From positions 1-18,877 of the forward strand of contig CAZPHB010000031.1 of the NCBI GenBank assembly GCA_964586595.1: a DNA stretch of 18,877 nucleotides, in the 5' to 3' direction. This document shows positions 7,401-14,940 of the stretch, in pieces. Both the position numbers and the translations under genes were made by a program. How positions within the stretch are numbered: the first letter of the stretch is position 1; each line of letters begins with the position of its first letter. Origin of the DNA: REEB481 sp964586595 (lineage in GTDB: Bacteria; Bacteroidota; Bacteroidia; NS11-12g; UBA955). Below the pieces are notes generated by a model. The model saw nothing but the letters and a program-made list of their open reading frames with translations, did not search any database and was not told the origin of the DNA.

Positions 7401-10400
7401 AAGGCCGTCATGTCGTTGTCGCGCGCGGTTTCGCTTTCGGCATGAATCATCAATTGCAGCCGCTTGTAGTTACGGATGTCGAAGAAGGTTGTTTTGAAGG
7501 CGCCGCGCGCATCACCGGGTTTCAGGTTGCAGGCCAACAGCGACAGCGCCTGTTCATTTTCCAGCGTGGTGTTCATGCTCACCTGGTTCTGAACGCGTTG
7601 CACTCCTGGCGGTGTCACATAAGGAATGGGCAAACGCTTGGAGTTTTCTTCGATGTTCACGGTAGATACCACAAAACGGGTATCGTCGCTCGGATCTACA
7701 GGAACAATCACGCCGGGCTTGCGTAGGTCGTTCAGGTAGCGGCGCCATTCGGCACGCACCATGTTGATGTACCCAAAACGCAACACCACCGGAGCTTCAA
7801 AACCCTTCACGAACATCCGCATGAATCGGATGCTCTTGAAATCGCTGATGTTGCCAACCGCCTTTTCAAACTGGCGAATGGGTATTTTGAACTGATACCA
7901 GGTTACGCGCTCTTTCTTGCCATTGCGCAGCGGAATGGGTTCCGACAAAACCGTATCGGTCACATAGTTCTGACCAATACGCAAATCCTGCGGACTCAGC
8001 CTGATGCGGTATTGATAATAATCTTCACTCTGGTTCATGGTGAAGTCGCGGTTGATGTCTTCATCATTCGGAACCAGTGATGCGGCTTTCGGCTGCCCGT
8101 TGGGGTATTTGTCCACGGTAGAATTTCCCTGCATCATGTTGAAGCGGCTGTAGCGCTCCAGGATGCTGCCGTTCGGATTGTCGAAAATGCCATCCAGGTA
8201 ATGGAGGTAGTCATCACCGGCGGGGTCGTTCACCGCTTGTTGGTAAATCTGCGAACCCGCGCCAAAACCAAGCTCCAGCCCTTTCAGGTAGGCCGAATCC
8301 CAGAAACTGCGTTCTTCGTCATTGTTCATCCCGTCCAAACCTTTGTCCTGGTTCACACGGGCGGCAGGATCGTTTTCAAAGGCGTTGTTGATGGTGGGAA
8401 TGGTGGGAACGAACCCAAATACGCTGGTATCCTGATTCTCCCCCTGCCCTGCTTTGTCATAGCCATTCTCAAAGCTCTTCCGCCGGTCGGGAAGCACATC
8501 TTCCGAAATATTCCCCAAGTTGATGTACAAATCCCCTTTATTCTCCTGGCCGGGCTTGTCGTAGATGAAGGGATCGAGCACCCACAGTTCGATGTAATCG
8601 ATGTTCGCCGCTTCAAAATCGTTGGTTTCAATCCTGCGCATGATGCCGGCCCAGGATTTCTTCGGATCCACAAAAGAACCGTCGCTGTTCAGGTCGCTGA
8701 TGTTGTTGTTGAAGTTATACTGGCCGCGCTGAAAGGGGTTGAAATACAGATCCAGCGTGGGCAGGATGGTTGGCGTGCCTTGTGGAAACTGCTTCGCAGG
8801 AAAAACATAGCGCTGATCCACCTGCAGCATGTAATGGTTGCTGAGGATGTTCGGATCGGTCTTGATGTTCGCTGGCATCAGCCCTTCCTGATAAAACAAA
8901 GGGTCGATGGTATAATAGGAAAGGCGGCCATGATGGTCCAGCCAGCGCATCTTGTTGTCGTTGCTCACCTCCGGAAACAAGTCGTTTTGCTTCTGCGGAA
9001 TACTGGCCATGGTCCAGTTGGTGAACATCTTCAGATCGTTGGTGATTTCCGCATTTTCGAAATCATCCATGTTGGAAACGCCTCTTTGCCGGCCCTGAGA
9101 ACGGAAGTTGTGCGGAATGATTTTCGCGAATTCACCGTTCATCGTGATGGATGAAATTTCCTTGGTTTCCAGGAAGGGCAAGCGGTCGATCATCCGCGTA
9201 AGCCAGCGGCTCTTGGAATTATAGGTTGCGTCCAGTCCGAAGATGGTATTCAGCAGCGGCTCTTCATTGATGTTGGTTTTGTTCACCAATGGCCGTTCGT
9301 ACATGTGCATCACGGTACCGCCAAGCAGCAGTTTGTCGTTCACCTTGTAATCCAGGCGACTGCCTACCAGCGTTTTTTGCTGGATGTTGAACAAGGCCTG
9401 ACTTTCCGTGCTCACCTTAATGACAGCCCCACTTTGCAGCAGTCCCTGGTTGATGATGGAAACCATCCCCAAGCCGTAGTCAACGGTATAATCTGTTCCT
9501 TCCGACAATTGCCGTCCGTTGGCATAAACCTTCACGCTGCCGGGCTTCAGGTTAAATCCACCTACGGGAATCTGCGAACTGGAGTTCCCTTTAAAGCTTC
9601 CCTGAAGGAAGAATTTATTGTGCTTGACGTCCTGTTGCGCGAGCCATTTCGTGCTGTCGTACAGCGCATCAAAGGTGTAGTAATCGGCCAGATCGGTATT
9701 GCTGCCAAACTGCTGACGGAGGTAATCGCCAAAAGGCTCCAGCACCGGAAAGATGATGCGGGCATATTGTGCCTGCAGGGTTACATCTTCCAAAGCATCA
9801 AACACCCCATCGGGTTTGGCCTCCATCTGTCGGTTGATCCGATCCAGTCCAAATACGCGCAGCAGGGGATTTCCATTGGCGAAGGCAGGGATGTTCTGCA
9901 CCGGCAGGAAGTTGCAGTCGGCACCGCTGGTATCGTCGGCATAAATCACGTTCAGCTTGAAATCGTTGGTGCTGAGGTTGTACGTGTTCAGCGAATAGAT
10001 GTTTTTCATCATCAGATTCCAGATGGGAACCCGGGTTCTGATGATGGGACTTTTCAGCATTTTCAGGAACAACAGGTCGGTATTGTTCGGCGGCAAATCC
10101 CTGGAGAATTCACCAACCTGAAACACCTGCCCATTATAGGAATATTCAAAAGCCACCGCCAGTATTTCATCGTTGTTCAGGGGCGTATTCAGGGAGATAT
10201 AGCCCAGACGGCGGTTGATGGTAAATTCTGTTTCGTTCAGCTGACGGGCGTAGTTCAGGATGTCGTAATCCAATCCCTGCTCCAGCCGACCGGCATATTT
10301 TGAAGAGATGCGGTCAATGGCGGTTGCCTTGCTGCGCACCGAAGGATCATTGCTGATGTCGGTGTACAACAGGTTCTGTTCATTATCGGCCGGCCTTTTA

Positions 10401-11533
10401 CCGGGAACACCGCTGTTGAGTATTGGATTCCAGGGTTCGCTTTCGCCCAAATCCATAAACGCCATCACATCGCGGGGGGTGGCAATGTCGGCATTGCGGT
10501 TGGTAACCCACACTTCCACCCTGTTGATGACCACGCTGGAATTCACCAGCGGCAATGAAGCCAGTGCCTGCTCGTATTGTTCGCGAAAGAAATGGCTGAG
10601 GAAATAGTGTTTGTTCTGGTCGTAGTTATCTGCCTGAATTTTAAACTCTGTGAGCTGCGCACCTCCGGTCACTTCTGTTTCGGTCGTTTGCCCTTTTTGC
10701 TGGGTAAAGATGGTGGCCACGCTGAGGCGTCCAAACTGCATGCGGGTTTTCACGCCAAACAGGGTTTGCCCGGCATTGATCAGGCTGCTGTTCAAGGGCA
10801 GGCTCACATTGCCCAATGCTACTTCCTTCAGGATGTCGTCTTCCTTCCCTTGCCAGCCGAGGTTCGTCTGGTTGTCGAATTCAAAGGTGGCATCGGTATC
10901 GTAGCGAATGCCCAGCTTCACCTTATTGCCTACGTTTCCGGTTACGTTGAGCTGAATTTTTTGGTCGAAGATGAAGTTACCGTTGCGCTGTTGCCTTTTG
11001 CTGAACTGCGGATTTCGGATGGTGTTGAAGTTACCGCCCAGGGTGATGGTGGCGGAGCCTGAAGGCTGAATGTCCACACCGCCGTCGCCAAATATTTTAT
11101 TGAGTTCGGGATTGGAAATGTTCAATCGAGGCTTCCAGCCGTCGGTTCCGGAAGATCCGGCTGCATAAGATTGCTGTGAGCGCTGCCGGAAATAATCCTT
11201 GTTGCGCAGCTTTTGTTCCTGCTTAAGAAAATCCTCGTAGCTCTTTGATTCACCGGTGGGGAACCATAAATCCCCAATACGCTTATAAGTTTCGTACCTG
11301 CCCGAGTTGGGGTTGTAGCGGATTTCCCTTTGAATCGGATCGGCCAAATCCAGGTTGTTCCCGTAGGAAGATGTCTCATTGGGTTTTTTATCCCTGATGG
11401 GATAGCGCAGACTTCCGGAGTCGCCGGGGCTGCCCGACTGCGCAGATGCATCAGCGCCCAAAAGGGCGAACGCAAGAAACATCCAGACCCGGATGTTAAA
11501 AAAAAGACTCACAGCTACACAGAGTAGGCGCAT
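4466..11533 (-). CDS. sprA: T9SS outer-membrane translocon SprA/Sov
   Basis: This very large outer-membrane beta-barrel is the protein-conducting channel of the type IX secretion system, which exports adhesins, gliding-motility proteins and enzymes with T9SS C-terminal domains. Reading from the first ATG gives about 2355 residues, in the normal size range for SprA. After the signal sequence comes the characteristic SprA N-terminal region (ADPIQREIRYNPNSGRY, KRIGDLWFPTGESKSYEDFL). The protein continues with many alternating beta-strand segments, a Pro/Lys/Glu-rich linker encoded around 5820-5920, and the conserved RRGTVLPGFAYQPEYFG segment after it. It ends in aromatic-rich strands with FGVKLQYTIQ at the terminus. 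The frame stays open to TTG (11545) and GTG (11536). I prefer ATG 11533; ATG 11482 gives a shorter hydrophobic leader ending ADASAQ. Placement downstream of ruvA agrees with other Bacteroidota as I recall. TAGTTCTG at 11552-11559, one mismatch from the -7 box, may be its own promoter. Confidence 0.96.
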   Translation of the reverse strand: MRLLCVAVSLFFNIRVWMFLAFALLGADASAQSGSPGDSGSLRYPIRDKKPNETSSYGNNLDLADPIQREIRYNPNSGRYETYKRIGDLWFPTGESKSYEDFLKQEQKLRNKDYFRQRSQQSYAAGSSGTDGWKPRLNISNPELNKIFGDGGVDIQPSGSATITLGGNFNTIRNPQFSKRQQRNGNFIFDQKIQLNVTGNVGNKVKLGIRYDTDATFEFDNQTNLGWQGKEDDILKEVALGNVSLPLNSSLINAGQTLFGVKTRMQFGRLSVATIFTQQKGQTTETEVTGGAQLTEFKIQADNYDQNKHYFLSHFFREQYEQALASLPLVNSSVVINRVEVWVTNRNADIATPRDVMAFMDLGESEPWNPILNSGVPGKRPADNEQNLLYTDISNDPSVRSKATAIDRISSKYAGRLEQGLDYDILNYARQLNETEFTINRRLGYISLNTPLNNDEILAVAFEYSYNGQVFQVGEFSRDLPPNNTDLLFLKMLKSPIIRTRVPIWNLMMKNIYSLNTYNLSTNDFKLNVIYADDTSGADCNFLPVQNIPAFANGNPLLRVFGLDRINRQMEAKPDGVFDALEDVTLQAQYARIIFPVLEPFGDYLRQQFGSNTDLADYYTFDALYDSTKWLAQQDVKHNKFFLQGSFKGNSSSQIPVGGFNLKPGSVKVYANGRQLSEGTDYTVDYGLGMVSIINQGLLQSGAVIKVSTESQALFNIQQKTLVGSRLDYKVNDKLLLGGTVMHMYERPLVNKTNINEEPLLNTIFGLDATYNSKSRWLTRMIDRLPFLETKEISSITMNGEFAKIIPHNFRSQGRQRGVSNMDDFENAEITNDLKMFTNWTMASIPQKQNDLFPEVSNDNKMRWLDHHGRLSYYTIDPLFYQEGLMPANIKTDPNILSNHYMLQVDQRYVFPAKQFPQGTPTILPTLDLYFNPFQRGQYNFNNNISDLNSDGSFVDPKKSWAGIMRRIETNDFEAANIDYIELWVLDPFIYDKPGQENKGDLYINLGNISEDVLPDRRKSFENGYDKAGQGENQDTSVFGFVPTIPTINNAFENDPAARVNQDKGLDGMNNDEERSFWDSAYLKGLELGFGAGSQIYQQAVNDPAGDDYLHYLDGIFDNPNGSILERYSRFNMMQGNSTVDKYPNGQPKAASLVPNDEDINRDFTMNQSEDYYQYRIRLSPQDLRIGQNYVTDTVLSEPIPLRNGKKERVTWYQFKIPIRQFEKAVGNISDFKSIRFMRMFVKGFEAPVVLRFGYINMVRAEWRRYLNDLRKPGVIVPVDPSDDTRFVVSTVNIEENSKRLPIPYVTPPGVQRVQNQVSMNTTLENEQALSLLACNLKPGDARGAFKTTFFDIRNYKRLQLMIHAESETARDNDMTAFIRIGTDLTNNYYEFEIPLKFTRTPVPVTGTAEAVWPLENRIDLVLEDLYNAKLLRQALNWPMAVPYTSTNGTGRITVLGLPDLSNVRVAMLGIRNVSDVTQCGEVWFNELRVQEIANGGGWAALGRINAQLADFGNVNLSTNIKTIGFGGVDKKLNERSLTNNYQYDFTGNFELGKFFSRRSGISVPLFLGWNEGWIRPKFNPLNPDVLLSTSLRSLENNPAELTRVRNASEDYSSRYSFNLTNVRKNRTASGKMMPWDIENFNASYAYQRFYQRNQLIEEYFTQSYKGSLAYNYNPKPRFIKPFSWVKPKSLLAMREFNLNLIPTAVNLRLDVDRFYSENLARNNNKFKQLTPRLFDKNFTMTRFYTFTLPLTQSLNINYTGNANARIQEPFGRLDTEQKRDSVRQEVLNLGRLTNFTQVFNASYNLPFQKIGFLNWINGTSTYAANFGWMQAPPAFQTLGNTIQNSQDITLNGTFNFLQLYNKVPFLKRISQGGKPPQRPTMPKPKPADGDEPEEEKKPKKMNPVVKTVGGFIMMLKNGSINYITRRGTVLPGFAYQPEYFGNNFSNNAPGLPFILGMQDEQLRYRLSREGALSNDIRLATPYTQALSRNLQGNFTLEPISGFRIQLDFDKQETRNLSSLFKWNDTNWVDQGLTENGGYSVTSIFWRTSFKKDGAKYVNPVFQQFLDNRFTAAQRLQFQDERMPDKNTDPNTGFPIGYSKVSQDVLIQSFYSAYRGSDVGRDPLGNFPRIPLPSWSINFNGLSKIKAVKEYFTNITIQHRYQGRYQVSSYNRNLGFSQFQQIQNKEDFTARYQINDVTITETFAPLLGIQVSTKNNWTFNMDYKKSRTVRLMVAQFNVTELRTEEFQFRAGYRVSGLILPFRYRGKRAMLENDLRFDMTVSVQDNKTILRKIDNNLNEPTSGAKLVLINPMLNYQVNQKMNLQAFYTRRVNKPVVSTSFPTAITDFGVKLQYTIQ

Positions 11534-11614
11534 CACGTTAAACAAGGCTCGCAGAACTATTTTTTTTGTGTAGAACTGTTTCTATAGGCTTGGTGTTGAG
11601 GTTCGAATTACGAA

Positions 11615-12217
11615 TTAAAGAATTTTCAATGAATGTTTGATGAAATCTTCCACCATTAATGCGGATCCATACTCTCGGGCAACTCTTGTCAGCGCCTTAT
11701 CCACGTTGGCACGTTGAAACCCAAGTGCGAGCAGTGCTTCGGCTGCTTCCTCCGCTGCACTGAGTTCCGGAGCAACAAAACCGGCAGGCATCCGCCCGGT
11801 TTTTACACCCATCCGGTCGCGCAATTCGAGGATGATGCGCTGCGCCGTTTTTTCACCAATTCCTTTCACCGCCTTCAATAACGCAACATTCCCGTTGAGA
11901 ATTGCCCCCTGAAGCTCATCGGGCTGCAAACTGCTCAGCATCAGCATGGCGGTATTGTTGCCCACGCCGCTTACCGAAATGAGCAGGCGGAACATTTCGC
12001 GCTCCTGTGGCTGGGCAAAACCATACAACACCATGCCCACAGGCGCCTGATTTTCGATGCGAAAACCAAGATGTACGAATACCCGTGCTTGTTTCTGCGC
12101 CCGCAATTGTTCATACGTGTACAAAGAAATATGAATATGGTATCCCATTCCACCGGCGCTCAACACCATTTGGGTGGGTGTAAGCTGTTCCAGATTCCCT
12201 TCGATGAACTCGTACAT
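11615..12217 (-). CDS. ruvA: Holliday junction branch migration protein RuvA
   Basis: RuvA binds the four-way Holliday junction as a tetramer and loads the RuvB motor during recombinational repair. From ATG 12217 the protein has exactly 200 residues and begins MYEFIEGNLEQL, matching the usual RuvA N-terminus; an ATG five codons upstream would add an unusual MYICG. Domain I (OB fold) spans about residues 1-64. The two helix-hairpin-helix motifs are around SVSGVGNNTA (81-90) and KAVKGIGEKTAQRIILEL (115-132). The RuvB-contacting domain III is residues 153-200, after a flexible Ala/Pro linker. The preferred start is also supported by a TAnnTTTG box four bases before it. sprA follows about 80 bp downstream on the same strand and could be partly cotranscribed. 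RuvB and RuvC are not in the window. Confidence 0.96.
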   Translation of the reverse strand: MYEFIEGNLEQLTPTQMVLSAGGMGYHIHISLYTYEQLRAQKQARVFVHLGFRIENQAPVGMVLYGFAQPQEREMFRLLISVSGVGNNTAMLMLSSLQPDELQGAILNGNVALLKAVKGIGEKTAQRIILELRDRMGVKTGRMPAGFVAPELSAAEEAAEALLALGFQRANVDKALTRVAREYGSALMVEDFIKHSLKIL

Positions 12218-12221
12218 GCCG

Positions 12222-12229
12222 CAAATGTA
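12222..12229 (-). promoter_or_regulatory. TAnnTTTG -7 box for ruvA
   Basis: The minus strand reads TACATTTG, an exact match to TAnnTTTG, separated from the ruvA ATG at 12217 by CGGC. The spacing is the same as for the small lipoprotein gene. Lying just beyond the mdh terminator, it suggests ruvA starts its own transcription unit with a near-leaderless mRNA. It argues against the alternative ATG at 12232, which would lie upstream of the box. Confidence 0.55.
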
Positions 12230-12257
12230 CAATGTTCAACAACTGCTCACGTTGCAT

Positions 12258-12288
12258 AAAAAAAGGCCGCCAGCGATGCTGACGGCCT
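12258..12288 (-). terminator. Rho-independent terminator of mdh
   Basis: On the minus strand AGGCCG pairs with CGGCCT, then one mismatch, then CAGC with GCTG around a 3-nt loop. The stem is followed directly by seven T residues. It lies about 20 bp after the mdh stop codon and before ruvA, so it separates the two transcription units. Confidence 0.88.
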
Positions 12289-12309
12289 GAAAATCACTTT
12301 TTACCGGTG

Positions 12310-13242
12310 TTACATCTGCTGCAACACTTCATTCATGGAGCGCACGGCAGCAGCGCTCTTCTCGAATAATGCCTGTTCATTGGCATCGAGGGAAACGTCC
12401 ACAATTTGTTCCCATCCGTTCTTTCCAATGAGCACCGGAACACCTAAGCAAATGTCGTTTTGTCCATATTCACCTTCCAGCTTCACACAGCAGGGGAACA
12501 GTTTTTTCTGGTCGCAGATGATGCTTTGTACCAATACAGCTACAGAAGCACCCGGAGCATACCAGGCGCTGGTGCCGAGCATGCCTGTAAGGGTGGCACC
12601 GCCAACCATGGTATCTGCTGCAACCTTGGCAAGCGCATCGGCTGCGATGAATTGTGACACGGGAGCTCCGTTGTAAGAAGCCAGGCGTGTCAAAGGAATC
12701 ATGGTGGTATCACCGTGACCGCCAATCACCATGCCGTTCACATCACTGGCGGGTGCTTGCAGCGCTGTGCTGAGGTAATGTTTGAAGCGACTGCTGTCCA
12801 GGATGCCTCCCATGCCAATGATGCGGTTCTTGGGAAGACCGGTGGCCTTCAGCGCCAGGTAGGTCATGGTATCCATCGGATTGCTCACCACGATGATGAT
12901 GGCATTGGGCGAATGTGTGAGCACCTGCTCGGCCACCTGCTTCACGATGCCGGCATTGATGCCGATCAATTCTTCGCGGGTCATGCCTGGCTTGCGTGGA
13001 ATACCGCTGGTGATAACAACCACGTCGCTGCCCGCAGTTTTGCTGTAATCGTTAGTGCTGCCGGAAATTCTGGTATTGAACCCGTTCAGTGTTGCCGTTT
13101 GCATCAAGTCCAGCGCCTTGCCTTCTGCAAAGTTCTCCTTGATGTCAAGCAAAACAACTTCTGAAGCGAAATCCTTCATGGCGATGTACTCCGCGCAACT
13201 TGCGCCCACATTGCCTGCCCCGATGATACTGATTTTGGCCAT
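12310..13242 (-). CDS. mdh: Malate dehydrogenase (NAD+, LDH-like type)
   Basis: Interconverts malate and oxaloacetate with NAD(H) in the tricarboxylic acid cycle; cytosolic. The 310-residue sequence has the dinucleotide motif GAGNVGA (8-14) and D33 in LLDI, which favours NAD over NADP. IPRKPGMTR carries substrate-binding R83 and R89, NPMD is at 121-124, LDSSRF contains D149 and R152, and GGHGD carries the catalytic H176. The arginine-rich IPRKPGM loop separates malate from lactate dehydrogenases of the same fold. The start MAKISIIGAGNVG is typical. A terminator follows the gene. TAAATTCG, one mismatch from the -7 consensus, lies 22 nt upstream of the start. This is the last housekeeping gene before the AT-rich cassette block. 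Confidence 0.96.
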   Translation of the reverse strand: MAKISIIGAGNVGASCAEYIAMKDFASEVVLLDIKENFAEGKALDLMQTATLNGFNTRISGSTNDYSKTAGSDVVVITSGIPRKPGMTREELIGINAGIVKQVAEQVLTHSPNAIIIVVSNPMDTMTYLALKATGLPKNRIIGMGGILDSSRFKHYLSTALQAPASDVNGMVIGGHGDTTMIPLTRLASYNGAPVSQFIAADALAKVAADTMVGGATLTGMLGTSAWYAPGASVAVLVQSIICDQKKLFPCCVKLEGEYGQNDICLGVPVLIGKNGWEQIVDVSLDANEQALFEKSAAAVRSMNEVLQQM

Positions 13243-13264
13243 TGATGTAATCTGTTATAAGCCG

Positions 13265-13272
13265 CGAATTTA
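13265..13272 (-). promoter_or_regulatory. Probable -7 box for mdh
   Basis: The minus strand reads TAAATTCG, one mismatch from TAnnTTTG, 22 nt before the mdh ATG. It is the best promoter candidate upstream of mdh, but weaker than the exact boxes at ruvA, dedA and the small lipoprotein gene. Confidence 0.3.
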
Positions 13273-13411
13273 GGCAAGCGGAAGGGATAGAACAGACAAG
13301 GAAAACGGACTTTTTTGAATTTGATTTCCTGCTTGTGCGTGGTTGTTGGTTTGTTGCATTGCCGAATTACAACCAGTCCGATATTGGGGGGGCTTACAGT
13401 CTGTCTTCAGC

Positions 13412-13423
13412 GTTGTCGGTTAT
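13412..13423. repeat. Possible degenerate cassette half-site at the core/array junction
   Basis: GTTGTCGGTTAT matches the conserved right end of repeat B, GTTGGCGGTAGT, at 9 of 12 positions. It sits a few bases beyond the stop of the cassette 1 gene, just as the same end of repeat A sits just beyond the nuclease gene stop. GCCGAATTACAACC about 50 bp to its left (13363-13376) could be the opposing arm. It may be the remnant or founding site of the array, but the match is short. Confidence 0.3.
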
Positions 13424-13428
13424 TACGA

Positions 13429-13869
13429 TCATATTGTTTGGTTTAAAATCTTTTCAATGATTGCTTTTTGCACGAAAGGTAAATATTCTTCGTAAAATGT
13501 CGCTGCTCTAACATTTGTCAATTTACCTTCGGTGTCGGGAATAGCAATATTAAACTCTTCTCTTATAACCCATCTTATTTTTATGTACAAACTGTTCCAG
13601 TCAGCGATCGTATCTTTCGTCAGTCCCTGCTCAATGAGGGAGTGAACAAAGGTCTTTGTAACGATACCGATACCCTTTACTCGAATTGTCCGAGAGCCAA
13701 CTTGATTTGCTTTTAAGTAAACAATGTCGCCTGCTTTAAGCAGAGAAACTGCATCATACAAATCTTTTGCATGATTATAGTCCCACCCAATAACAAAATT
13801 GTCATCGTTAAAAAAGTCATCTTTCATTTCGTCCCCGTCCCAGTTTGAGCCTGCTCCAAAAATTGCCAT
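13429..13869 (-). CDS. Cassette 1: small protein with probable EVE/PUA-like domain
   Basis: A 146-residue soluble protein without signal peptide or membrane segment. It starts MAIFGAGSNW and continues with FVIGWDYNHAKDLYDAV, GDIVYLKA and IRVKGIGIV. The order of an initial Trp-containing turn, a GDIVYLK strand and an IRVKGIGIV strand is what I associate with EVE/PUA-like folds, which read modified bases in nucleic acids. The match is by eye only. Such domains occur in modification-dependent restriction and other defence genes, which would suit the neighbouring Mrr nuclease and retron, but the gene is separated from them by repeat A. It is AT-rich, lies alone between a degenerate half-site and repeat A, and has no recognisable -7 box in its 60-bp upstream gap. 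Function is unproven. Confidence 0.55.
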   Translation of the reverse strand: MAIFGAGSNWDGDEMKDDFFNDDNFVIGWDYNHAKDLYDAVSLLKAGDIVYLKANQVGSRTIRVKGIGIVTKTFVHSLIEQGLTKDTIADWNSLYIKIRWVIREEFNIAIPDTEGKLTNVRAATFYEEYLPFVQKAIIEKILNQTI

Positions 13870-13931
13870 AATATTTATTTTTTATTGAGTTTAATTTCTG
13901 TCTGTTTATGTTTGAAGGGTTGTCATAGCAT

Positions 13932-14073
13932 GGCCGATAACGGTTCTCGGCTTTGCGAAGTGGCGGGGATTTTTAGCACTAAACTTCATTAGATGCACAA
14001 AGCTTGAATTTAGCACTTCACTGTCATAGAAGCACGAAACCCCCGCTTTTGCAAAACGGCTGTTGGCAGTAGT
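13932..14073. repeat. Cassette-boundary repeat, copy A (attC-like imperfect palindrome)
   Basis: Shares with copy B the blocks CACTAAACTTCATT (13977-13990), AGCACGAAACCCC (from 14031) and GCTGTTGGC-GTAGT (right end). The two halves are complementary: GCGGGG on the left pairs with CCCCGC on the right, and TTTGCGAA with TTTGCAAA-like bases outside it. Folded as single-stranded DNA it would be a long bulged hairpin. The left end, GCCGATAACGG, diverges from the GCCAAC of the other copies. It begins about 8 bp after the stop codon of the nuclease gene and ends about 60 bp before the cassette 1 start. Confidence 0.75.
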
Positions 14074-14080
14074 TTTTCTT

Positions 14081-14938
14081 TTAGAACTCATTTATAATGT
14101 CTATTAGTTCTTGTCTTAAATGAATATGTCGTTGGTCATAATTTGATGTTTGATGATAGTTTTCAGAGCCGGAAATAATTTCTGAAATGTCAAAACTGTC
14201 AGACAGAATGATTCCATAATCTTTAGCTCTGTCTTTAGCCCCTTGCTGAAAGCCTGAATGACTTATAATCCAACCAATAATGACACCCTTAGCTTGTGAA
14301 AACCAACTTGGTATAACTGTTCTCATTTTGTGTGTCATATGATGCACATCACCTATGGTTGAATTGAACTCTTTTATTTTATCAACTTGAACAGCACTGC
14401 TATACTTTTTACATTGACCAATGATTCTTATGGGTCCATTTACTCCAAACAAATAATTGGCTTCGTCACTAAATTTAATTGTTGCTATAAAATCAATACC
14501 TGCTTCATTTCCTGGAGGAGTAAGTAACACATTATTTGCGTTTAATAGTCTTACAACTTTAATTGCTAGTGCTTCATATTGTATTGGATTTATTAAATCA
14601 ATTTCATTAAGGATAAAAGGTCTCGATTTCAGAAGATTGAATTTATTGTCTGCTGTCGAATTGAATTTGTCAAGTAGGAAACATTCAACAGTTCTTGAAG
14701 TGTTGTTCACAACTTTAAAAATAGGTTGTATGTTTCTGCTCTTGTGATTTTCATTCTGTTCCTTTATGATATGGTTCCAATGCCTTTTAGCATTTGCAGT
14801 CAAATAACTGTCCCTTACAGAACCTGTTTTGTTCAATGCTTTTTCTATCGCAGTTGATAAAAGGTCGTCAAATGAAAGTGCTCCGGAGGAGATATTTGAC
14901 AACATCATCTGTTTGAATATTTTCTTCGATTCGCTCAC
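14081..14938 (-). CDS. Cassette 2: Mrr-type PD-(D/E)XK restriction endonuclease
   Basis: A 285-residue protein whose C-terminal half is a type IV/Mrr-like nuclease domain. YEALAIKVVRLL has the early conserved glutamate (E122), GNEAGIDFIATI carries the metal-binding D149, and IIGQCKKY carries the Q-x-K pair (Q175, K177) that replaces E-x-K in Mrr enzymes. VDKIKEF and the later KGVIIGWIISHSGFQQGAKDRA strand-helix also fit Mrr catalytic domains. The N-terminal 110 residues are not recognised and may bind DNA or a partner. The start is GTG, 2 bp after the stop of the ParB-like gene, so the two are cotranscribed and coupled. Repeat A follows the stop codon closely. A role in cutting foreign, possibly modified, DNA is inferred from the family. 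If the upstream gene is dead, expression of this one may also be affected. Confidence 0.8.
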   Translation of the reverse strand: MSESKKIFKQMMLSNISSGALSFDDLLSTAIEKALNKTGSVRDSYLTANAKRHWNHIIKEQNENHKSRNIQPIFKVVNNTSRTVECFLLDKFNSTADNKFNLLKSRPFILNEIDLINPIQYEALAIKVVRLLNANNVLLTPPGNEAGIDFIATIKFSDEANYLFGVNGPIRIIGQCKKYSSAVQVDKIKEFNSTIGDVHHMTHKMRTVIPSWFSQAKGVIIGWIISHSGFQQGAKDRAKDYGIILSDSFDISEIISGSENYHQTSNYDQRHIHLRQELIDIINEF

Positions 14939-14940
14939 AG

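Noticed and set aside
13906..14091. A 61-codon minus-strand frame across repeat A that resembles, at protein level, a frame across repeat B.
   Set aside because: The similarity follows directly from the shared repeat DNA; the frame lacks its own start context and overlaps a palindrome.
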